From assembly GCF_004565475.1 (NCBI RefSeq), contig NZ_SRHX01000011.1, positions 1-62,058 of the forward strand: DNA of 62,058 nucleotides, given 5' to 3'. The stretch's first letter is position 1. Each line of letters begins with the position of its first letter. Shown one piece after another: positions 55,462 to 62,058 of this stretch. The position numbers and the translations under genes are program-made. Below the pieces are notes generated by a model. It ran no database searches and was not told where the DNA came from. It saw only the letters and a program-made list of their open reading frames with translations. The DNA comes from Lonepinella koalarum. Lineage in GTDB: Bacteria; Pseudomonadota; Gammaproteobacteria; Enterobacterales; Pasteurellaceae.

Positions 55462-55688
55462 TAGTCAAAATCTTGATGACGAGCATGGCTAAATTGCGGG
55501 TTACGTGGTAAGTCTAACTCAATTTCAGCGACATCTTCGCCTTGATAGTTCATGGCTAAATCATACAGCGTGGTTGGTTGAAAATATTCTACAACAATTT
55601 TTTCCATTAACTGCTGCGTATTGATGCCTTGTAGATTCGCATTATGGGCAATGATTTGTTCAAGTTGCGGGTTTAGGTTAATTTGCAT
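55461..55688 (-). CDS. vapB: VapB-type antitoxin
   Basis: A 75-residue protein: MQINLNPQLEQIIAHNANLQ, then GINTQQLMEKIVVEYF is a short ribbon/helix DNA-binding part, followed by an acidic tail (GEDVAEIELDLPRNPQFS) that would wrap the toxin. It precedes the PIN gene and overlaps it by one base. An AAGGGGAAT site and a shared-type promoter (55720-55749) lie upstream. Confidence 0.85.
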   Translation of the reverse strand: MQINLNPQLEQIIAHNANLQGINTQQLMEKIVVEYFQPTTLYDLAMNYQGEDVAEIELDLPRNPQFSHARHQDFD

Positions 55689-55719
55689 GACATTCCCCTT
55701 TTATCTTTGATATGAATTG

Positions 55720-55749
55720 AGTGTAGCATAAGCAAATGTGGATTTTCAA
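55720..55749 (-). promoter_or_regulatory. vapBC promoter, copy 3 of 3
   Basis: Minus strand: TTGAAA (55744-55749), 18 nt, TACACT (55720-55725). From TTGAAA to the end of the -10 box it differs from the copy at 52222-52251 by a single base. Confidence 0.6.
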
Positions 55750-55753
55750 CAAA

Positions 55754-55780
55754 AAAACCGCGATTTCCCACCGCGGTTTT
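55754..55780 (-). terminator. terminator of the giant adhesin gene
   Basis: AAAACCGCG (55754-55762) and CGCGGTTTT (55772-55780) form a 9-bp stem with a 9-nt loop and, on the minus strand, a run of seven T. It lies about 70 nt after the adhesin stop and directly before the vapBC promoter. Confidence 0.8.
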
Positions 55781-55818
55781 CCCTTTTCAGCGTTCAAACC
55801 ACAGGCATCAGACCGCAA

Positions 55819-55852
55819 CCCTGCCGTCTGACCCCTGCCGTCTGACCCCTGA
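55819..55852. repeat. 14-bp tandem repeat after the adhesin gene
   Basis: CCCTGCCGTCTGAC occurs twice in tandem (55819-55832 and 55833-55846), with a third partial unit CCCTGA. It sits between the adhesin stop and its terminator. Confidence 0.8.
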
Positions 55853-58800
55853 TTAAATCACCGCCAAATCCTTATCCACAAACACAAACAAGTCGCTGTA
55901 TGTTTGGGATTGGTACACATAATACTCTTGGTTGTTGTTGGAGACTTCCACGTAGCCTGTGTATGCAAAATCGCTGTCTAGTTTCAGCTGGTTGCCTGCG
56001 TCGCCGTCGCTGGTGTCGCCGATTCGCATGACGTATCTGCCGGCTTGACCGATTTCGCTGTCAATCAGAATTTCGCCTGTGCCTGTGTCCACCAAGTCGC
56101 TCAGTTTCACCACTACGGTGTTGTCGCTGCCGGTGATAGAAATGGTTTCTACCGACATTGGGGTGCTGGAGAGTTTGCTTAGCTCGTATTCCTGACCGCT
56201 GCCTGTAAACTCCAAGGTGTCCATGCCATAACCCATATGGATTTGGTTGCCTGTACTGCTGTAATCCCCGTTGTTCGTGCCATACTCAATACTCAGGGTA
56301 TCGTCATTGACGGTATCAGGGTTACTCTCATACTCGCCGTCATAGTCTTCATCTTTATAACCCCTTAAATCCACCACGCTGTTTTGCAAGCCTGTGGTGA
56401 TGATGGTGTTATCGCCTAGGTATGTATATGGTATTTCGTCCCCAGCAGGAGTCCAATAAGTAGTCTCTTGTGGATACGTACCGTTCACACTCACCACCAC
56501 AATCGTGGATTCCAGTATCATTCCTGAATAGTCGGTTTGCCCTGTGCCGCCTGTGGTGATGATGGTGTCGTTGCCACTACCTAGGGTTATCAAGCTGTTG
56601 TAAATGGCTGCGTTGGTTCTTTCTTGGGCAGCGGTTGTGTCGCTGATGCCTGATACAATCAGGGTGTCATCGCCATTAATCGCTTCAGTTTCCTGATCTA
56701 GACCTGTGTTCATCATACCGTCCATCAGGATTTCGGCGTGGCGGATTGTGCCGCCAGTGCTTGATGTGCTTGATGACTCAACTTTTGTCCCTGCATTCGC
56801 TGGGGGTGTTTCGCCTGCTTTGACTAGGGTGTAGCCTGTGCTGGCGTTGTAGTAAAGGTCGTAGTTGGCATTCGTTCCGCCCACCCACAGCAAGTCCGCT
56901 CCACCGCTAAGCTCTACCCCAGTACGCGCAATACTACTATTACCCGTAGTATTTTGGGAAAGACCATAGCTGAAATCTATCAAGGCTGGGGTTCCCGATT
57001 CGGCGGTGTAGGTTGTGCCGTAGATGCCACCGCCAATCACCAATGCGGTTTCGCCGATAACTTTGACTGCCACATTGGTGTCTTGACTGGCTTGCATATT
57101 GCCTGGGATAACGTAGGTGACGGTCTCGTCCAAGCCGCCGTTCATCTCTATTCTTGATAGGTTCGTATACTCTTCTCCATTTTCTGTCGGTATGCTTGCG
57201 TTTCGTTCGCTTTCGTTGTACGTCGTCACCGCACCACTTATACCCGCAGTATTCCAAACAGCAATCAAGTCATCTATGTTGTCAGGGGTGTAATCCACAA
57301 GGCTTTCTGGTGGGGTGATGGTTTGGTCTGGGTTGGTTGGGTCGTAGGTTTGTTCGTCACTCAGGGTTATTACAGTGGTAGATTCGGATTGGTCTCCTGC
57401 TCGGTTGTAGGAAACCGCAGTTACCTCTGTGTCATCTTTCACGGCATCACGGTTAAGCGTGGCGTAGTCGCCGTCGCCAATGTTTAAGACGCTTGATGGC
57501 ACTGGGTTGCTATACTCTGTATTGCCCTCCCCATCCACACTTTCAGTGTAGTAGGCAGCCCATGTACCATCGGCGTTGTTGATGACGTAAATGGTTACAG
57601 GATTGTCGCTTTCATCTTCAAAGCTGAGTTTAACGCTGACCTTGGTTTCAGGGAAGTAAATCCGCACATCGCCTTCGTTCATAGGACGCATTTCGGGTGG
57701 GGCTACGTACGGCGGTTCGGTACTAAACAATTCGGCATAAGGAATAACATCGCTTGAGCCGTCTGCGTAGGTGATTTTCAGCGTTTTGTCTGTATCGTTC
57801 CACACTGGCGGATGTTCGCTGTTGTTTAAGGCAGCTGTTACTTCGGCATCGGTGACATTGGCAAGTTTCAAGGTGGCAATGGCATCGGCTTTTTCATCAT
57901 CAGTCGGATTAGTTGGATCGTCTGCCTGAATGCGTTCGTCTACGTCTTTGCCATAGATGTTTTTACGGTTCAAATCCAGTGGGTCTTTGTAGTCGGTGAT
58001 GTATGGCTTGCCTGTGGCATTGTCAGAATTACCGCTATCATTGCTGGTGTACGCCGTCACGGTTTGCCCGTGGATAAGCTGCTCAATCGGCACGATAACG
58101 GTTGGATTGTCTTGGTCGTCTGTTCCCAAGGTTAAGCCTGCATCTTTGGCTGCTTGTGGCAATTCCCACTCGCCTGTTGTTGGGTTTTTGGTCAGCGTAT
58201 ACTCGGACTTGTCAATACCGTTGTTGTTGGTATAGCTTAGGGTTAGGCTGTCTACATTGCTTAGGTCGTCAGGGAAAGTAACGATTACGCCAATGATGTC
58301 GTCAGTTGGGTCAGTTGGGTCGCTTCCATTATCGTGGTATGGGGTAGCGGTCGGGGCTGGGGGGAGCGGCACTGATACGGTTACGGTCACGGTGGCGGTG
58401 TCTGTGCCGCCTTTGCCATCGCTAATGGTGTAGTTAATCACCACATCGCCCGTTACCCCTGCATTTGGGGTGAACACCACTTTGTTGTCCACAATGCTAA
58501 CACTACCTTTACCTGCATCTGCCGTAGATAAGGTCGCTTCACTTACCGTTAATGGGTTGTTGTCTGGGTCGCTGTCGTTGGCAACCACATCAATGGTCAC
58601 GGGCTGACCTGCTTGCGCGCTGGCACTGTCATCGTTGGCAACAGGTTTGCCGTTGACATTAACCGTCACGGTGGAGCTGTCTGTGCCGCCGTTGCCATCG
58701 CTAATAGTGTAGTTAATCACCACATCACCCGTTACGCCTGTGGCTGGGGTAAAGGTCAGTGTACCGTCGCTATTTTTAACCAACGTGCCTTGGCTTGGAT

Positions 58801-61800
58801 CCGCTAAGGTCGCTTCGCTGACGGTCAATTGATCACCGTCTGGGTCGCTGTCGTTGGTCAAGACGTTCACGGTCACCGCTTGACCTGCTTGGGTACTGGC
58901 GGTGTCGTCATTGGCGACTGGAGCGTTGTTGACGGGTGGCGTAACTGGCGCTGCACCTACGCTTACCGTTAAGGTCGCGGTATCCGTACCCCCTTTGCCA
59001 TCACTGACGGTGTAGTTAATCACCACATCGCCGGTTACCCCGTCTGCTGGCGTAAAGTTAATCGTGCCATCTGGGTTAACGCTTACTGTGCCTTGGCTTG
59101 GATTAGTTAAGCTCACTGCGCTGACACTTAAGTTGTCGCCGTCGGCATCGCTGTCGTTAGCGAGCACATTGATATTGTGTAATGGCGTGCCGTATGCGGT
59201 GCTGGCTGTGTCATCATTAGCGACCGGGTCAGTGTTGTTAGGTGCTGGCGGTGTAGGTATCGGCGCGGCTCCCACGGTTACCGTTAAGGTCGCGGTATCT
59301 GTGCCGCCTTTGCCATCACTCACGGTGTAATTAATCACCACATCGCCGGTTACGCCCTCAGCTGGCGTAAAGTTAATCGTGCCGTCTGGATTGACGCTCA
59401 CTGTGCCTTGATTTGGATTAGTTAAGCTCACTGCGCTGACACTTAAGTTGTCGCCGTCTGCATCGCTGTCGTTAGCGAGCACATTGATATTGTTTAATGC
59501 TGTGCCGTATTCGGTGCTGGCGGTATCATCATTAGCAACAGGGTCAGTGTTGTTAGGTGCTGGCGGTGTAGGTATCGGCGCTGCACCCACTGTCACCGTT
59601 AAGGTCGCCGTATCTGTACCCCCTTTACCATCGCTTACGGTGTAATTAATCACCACATCGCCGGTTACCCCGTCTGCTGGCGTAAAGTTAATCGTGCCAT
59701 CTGGGTTAACGCTTACTGTGCCTTGGCTTGGATTAGTTAAGCTCACTGCGCTGACGCTTAAGCTGTCACCGTCTGCGTCTGTGTCGTTGCTCAATACATT
59801 GATATTGTTTAATGCCGTGCCGTATGCTGTATTAGCTGTATCATCATTGGCGACTGGGTCAGTGTTGTTAGGTGCTGGTGGCGTAGGTATCGGCGCGGCA
59901 CCCACTGTCACCGTTAAGGTCGCCGTATCTGTACCCCCTTTACCATCGCTTACGGTGTAATTAATCACCACATCGCCGGTTACCCCGTCTGCTGGCGTAA
60001 AGTTAATCGTGCCATCTGGGTTAACGCTTACTGTGCCTTGGCTTGGATTAGTTAAGCTCACTGCGCTGACGCTTAAGCTGTCACCGTCTGCGTCTGTGTC
60101 GTTGCTCAATACATTGATATTGTTTAATGCCGTGCCGTATGCTGTATTAGCTGTATCATCATTGGCGACTGGGTCAGTGTTGTTAGGTGCTGGTGGCGTA
60201 GGTATCGGCGCGGCTCCCACGCTTACCGTTAAGGTCGCGGTATCTGTGCCGCCTTTGCCATCACTCACGGTGTAGTTAATCACCACATCGCCGGTTACCC
60301 CGTCTGCTGGTTTGAAGTTAATGGTGCCATCTGGGTTAACGCTTACTGTGCCTTGGCTTGGATTAGTTAAGCTCACTGCGCTGACGCTTAAGTTGTCGCC
60401 GTCTGCGTCTGTGTCGTTGCTCAATACATTGATATTGTTTAATGCTGTGCCGTAGGCTGTATTAGCTGTGTCATCATTGGCGACCGGGTCAGTATTGTTT
60501 GGCGTCGGTGGCGTAGGTATCGGCGCGGCTCCCACGCTTACCGTTAAGGTCGCCGTATCTGTACCCCCTTTGCCATCACTGACGGTGTAGTTGATAAGTA
60601 CATCACCGGTTACGCCCTCAGCTGGCGTGAAGTTGATAGTACCGTCCGGATTGACGCTTACTGTGCCTTGGCTTGGATTAGTTAAGCTCACTGCACTGAC
60701 GCTTAAGTTGTCGCCGTCTGCATCGCTGTCGTTACTCAATACATTGATATTGTTTAATGCCGTGCCGTAGGCTGTATTAGCTGTGTCATCATTGGCGACC
60801 GGGTCAGTATTGTTTGGCGTCGGTGGCGTAGGTATCGGCGCGGCTCCCACGGTTACCATTAAGGTCGCGGTATCCGTACCCCCTTTGCCATCACTCACGG
60901 TGTAGTTAATCACCACATCGCCGGTTACCCCGTCTGCTGGTTTGAAGTTAATCGTGCCATCTGGGTTAACACTTACTGTGCCTTGGCTTGGGTTTGCTAA
61001 GGTTACTGCGCTGACGCTTAAGTTGTCGCCGTCTGCGTCTGTGTCATTACTCAATACATTGATATTGTTTAATGCTGTGCCGTATTCGGTGCTGGCGGTA
61101 TCATCATTAGCAACAGGGTCAGTGTTGTTAGGTGCTGGCGGTGTAGGTATCGGCGCTGCACCTACGCTTACCGTTAAGGTCGCGGTATCCGTACCCCCTT
61201 TACCATCACTCACGGTGTAGTTAATCACCACATCGCCGGTTACCCCGTCTGCTGGTTTGAAGTTAATGGTGCCATCTGGGTTAACGCTCACTGTGCCTTG
61301 GTTTGGATTGGCTAAGGTTACTGCACTGACACTTAAGCTGTCACCGTCGGCATCGCTGTCGTTAGCGAGCACATTGATATTGTGTAATGGCGTGCCGTAT
61401 GCGGTGCTGGCTGTGTCATCATTAGCGACCGGGTCAGTGTTGTTTGGCGTCGGTGGCGTAGGTATCGGCGCGGCTCCCACGGTTACTGTTAAGGTCGCGG
61501 TATCCGTACCCCCTTTGCCATCACTGACGGTGTAGTTGATAAGTACATCACCGGTTACGCCCTCAGCTGGCGTGAAGTTGATAGTACCGTCCGGATTGAC
61601 GCTTACTGTGCCTTGGCTTGGATTAGTTAAGCTCACTGCACTGACGCTTAAGTTGTCGCCGTCTGCATCGCTGTCGTTGGCGAGCACATTGATATTGTGT
61701 AATGGCGTGCCGTATGCGGTGCTGGCTGTGTCATCATTAGCGACCGGGTCAGTGTTGGTCGGGGTCGGCTCAGGTTGTGGATCGGGTTGTGGTGCTGGTG

Positions 61801-62058
61801 TGCTTGAACCACCACTAGAACCGTCACTGGTAGCAAGAGCAATACTGCCCCCCACTAAAGCAATACCACCAACGATCGCACCTACTGTAGCACCTGTTGT
61901 CGAGCCTAACCAATAAGGCAACCAAGGTAACACAAGTTGTTCACCGCCCAAGACTTCAGTGGCAAGCATGCTTTCATTTAACACGTTAATCGCCGACGCC
62001 GCCTCGCCATTAGCCGGCATATAGGCATAATAATGACCATCTTCGGCCAATCCATGAA
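55853..62058 (-). CDS. giant type I-secreted repeat adhesin (BapA/LapA-like), 5' end outside the window
   Basis: About 2,068 codons of one frame, open to the right edge with no true start inside the window (the codon at 62050 is TTG within HGLAEDG), so the gene continues beyond. Near the visible N-terminus is a glycine-zipper segment (GAIVGGIALVGGSIAL) and a Pro-rich linker. Then come nine nearly identical 105-residue cadherin/tandem-95-type repeats (DPVANDDTAxTxYGT, NDSDADGDxLSVS, VNPDGTINF, YTVSDGKGGTDTATLTV) and two diverged ones. After long non-repetitive regions the C-terminus shows the BapA/LapA secretion-type pattern (VETISITGSDNTVVVKLSDL) and a hydrophobic end FVFVDKDLAVI. Probably exported by the exporter at 46688-51610 for adhesion or biofilm. 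Confidence 0.88.
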   Translation of the reverse strand, partial: HGLAEDGHYYAYMPANGEAASAINVLNESMLATEVLGGEQLVLPWLPYWLGSTTGATVGAIVGGIALVGGSIALATSDGSSGGSSTPAPQPDPQPEPTPTNTDPVANDDTASTAYGTPLHNINVLANDSDADGDNLSVSAVSLTNPSQGTVSVNPDGTINFTPAEGVTGDVLINYTVSDGKGGTDTATLTVTVGAAPIPTPPTPNNTDPVANDDTASTAYGTPLHNINVLANDSDADGDSLSVSAVTLANPNQGTVSVNPDGTINFKPADGVTGDVVINYTVSDGKGGTDTATLTVSVGAAPIPTPPAPNNTDPVANDDTASTEYGTALNNINVLSNDTDADGDNLSVSAVTLANPSQGTVSVNPDGTINFKPADGVTGDVVINYTVSDGKGGTDTATLMVTVGAAPIPTPPTPNNTDPVANDDTANTAYGTALNNINVLSNDSDADGDNLSVSAVSLTNPSQGTVSVNPDGTINFTPAEGVTGDVLINYTVSDGKGGTDTATLTVSVGAAPIPTPPTPNNTDPVANDDTANTAYGTALNNINVLSNDTDADGDNLSVSAVSLTNPSQGTVSVNPDGTINFKPADGVTGDVVINYTVSDGKGGTDTATLTVSVGAAPIPTPPAPNNTDPVANDDTANTAYGTALNNINVLSNDTDADGDSLSVSAVSLTNPSQGTVSVNPDGTINFTPADGVTGDVVINYTVSDGKGGTDTATLTVTVGAAPIPTPPAPNNTDPVANDDTANTAYGTALNNINVLSNDTDADGDSLSVSAVSLTNPSQGTVSVNPDGTINFTPADGVTGDVVINYTVSDGKGGTDTATLTVTVGAAPIPTPPAPNNTDPVANDDTASTEYGTALNNINVLANDSDADGDNLSVSAVSLTNPNQGTVSVNPDGTINFTPAEGVTGDVVINYTVSDGKGGTDTATLTVTVGAAPIPTPPAPNNTDPVANDDTASTAYGTPLHNINVLANDSDADGDNLSVSAVSLTNPSQGTVSVNPDGTINFTPADGVTGDVVINYTVSDGKGGTDTATLTVSVGAAPVTPPVNNAPVANDDTASTQAGQAVTVNVLTNDSDPDGDQLTVSEATLADPSQGTLVKNSDGTLTFTPATGVTGDVVINYTISDGNGGTDSSTVTVNVNGKPVANDDSASAQAGQPVTIDVVANDSDPDNNPLTVSEATLSTADAGKGSVSIVDNKVVFTPNAGVTGDVVINYTISDGKGGTDTATVTVTVSVPLPPAPTATPYHDNGSDPTDPTDDIIGVIVTFPDDLSNVDSLTLSYTNNNGIDKSEYTLTKNPTTGEWELPQAAKDAGLTLGTDDQDNPTVIVPIEQLIHGQTVTAYTSNDSGNSDNATGKPYITDYKDPLDLNRKNIYGKDVDERIQADDPTNPTDDEKADAIATLKLANVTDAEVTAALNNSEHPPVWNDTDKTLKITYADGSSDVIPYAELFSTEPPYVAPPEMRPMNEGDVRIYFPETKVSVKLSFEDESDNPVTIYVINNADGTWAAYYTESVDGEGNTEYSNPVPSSVLNIGDGDYATLNRDAVKDDTEVTAVSYNRAGDQSESTTVITLSDEQTYDPTNPDQTITPPESLVDYTPDNIDDLIAVWNTAGISGAVTTYNESERNASIPTENGEEYTNLSRIEMNGGLDETVTYVIPGNMQASQDTNVAVKVIGETALVIGGGIYGTTYTAESGTPALIDFSYGLSQNTTGNSSIARTGVELSGGADLLWVGGTNANYDLYYNASTGYTLVKAGETPPANAGTKVESSSTSSTGGTIRHAEILMDGMMNTGLDQETEAINGDDTLIVSGISDTTAAQERTNAAIYNSLITLGSGNDTIITTGGTGQTDYSGMILESTIVVVSVNGTYPQETTYWTPAGDEIPYTYLGDNTIITTGLQNSVVDLRGYKDEDYDGEYESNPDTVNDDTLSIEYGTNNGDYSSTGNQIHMGYGMDTLEFTGSGQEYELSKLSSTPMSVETISITGSDNTVVVKLSDLVDTGTGEILIDSEIGQAGRYVMRIGDTSDGDAGNQLKLDSDFAYTGYVEVSNNNQEYYVYQSQTYSDLFVFVDKDLAVI
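58925..61759 (-). repeat. nine tandem 315-bp repeats in the adhesin gene
   Basis: The repeat unit is exactly 315 bp (105 codons). The marker TCATCATTAG/TCATCATTGG falls at 59211, 59526, 59841, 60156, 60471, 60786, 61101, 61416 and 61731. The units at 59583-59897 and 59898-60212 appear identical over a full period, pointing to a recent duplication. Two further diverged units follow down to about 58380. Confidence 0.92.

Noticed and set aside
58925-61759. CRISPR or satellite array from the regular 315-bp period
   Set aside because: The period is a whole number of codons and the units encode homologous protein domains in one long frame.
58900-61920. Plus-strand reading frames of 64-126 codons repeated through the adhesin array
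   Set aside because: They are antisense shadows of the 315-bp repeats, repeat with the same period, and have no ribosome binding sites.

Overview
This window looks like a chromosomal piece of a Pasteurellaceae bacterium of the Haemophilus/Aggregatibacter/Pasteurella type. The DNA is AT-rich and dotted with the 9-base uptake signal AAGTGCGGT, often as inverted pairs that form terminators. Housekeeping neighbourhoods (obgE - EamA transporter - rpmA - rplU; nuclease - csdA - sufE; lrgAB; MetR and MetE) match that family. The species cannot be fixed from sequence reading alone.

Layout. 1-517: 5' end of a 16S rRNA gene with its leader and promoter, minus strand. 591-14871: a glycyl-radical-enzyme bacterial microcompartment (GRM) locus, all minus strand. 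It encodes a B12-independent diol dehydratase and activase, shell proteins (three BMC-H, one BMC-T, one vertex protein), CoA-acylating aldehyde dehydrogenase, PduL, alcohol dehydrogenase, acyl kinase, a flavoprotein, a GlcG/HbpS protein and a PocR-domain two-component system. The set implies 1,2-propanediol to propanal, then propanol plus propionate with ATP made by PduL and the kinase. 14904-19560: dgt, lrgAB, nuclease, csdA, sufE. 19604-27069: a type I restriction-modification locus with rhuM and fic inside; hsdM, hsdS and hsdR all carry disabling lesions. 27141-36104: azlCD, metR, a ZnuD-like zinc/haem receptor, the zinc-independent ribosomal protein paralogues L36 and L31, metE with MetJ boxes, tenA behind a TPP riboswitch, and a secreted chalcone-isomerase-like protein. 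36134-46166: rimK, tyrP with tyrosine phenol-lyase, grxA, bamC-dapA, bcp, obgE, an EamA transporter, rpmA, rplU.

46350-62058: accessory DNA. It holds a truncated aroQ, a type I secretion operon (TolC-, LapB- and HlyD-like), a toxin-antitoxin island (51.7-55.8 kb), and the 3' 6.2 kb of a giant type I-secreted repeat adhesin that runs off the window.

The most unusual part is in the toxin-antitoxin island. Two paralogous genes of unknown function (52709-53290 and 54281-54820) share an almost identical promoter and 26-residue N-terminus but have diverged bodies. Each is followed by a convergent, promoter-equipped, terminator-ended small RNA of about 130 nt. The two RNAs align and appear to keep the same hairpins with changed base pairs. 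I propose this as a candidate protein-RNA module, perhaps an RNA-controlled toxin or defence pair. That function is inference, not shown.
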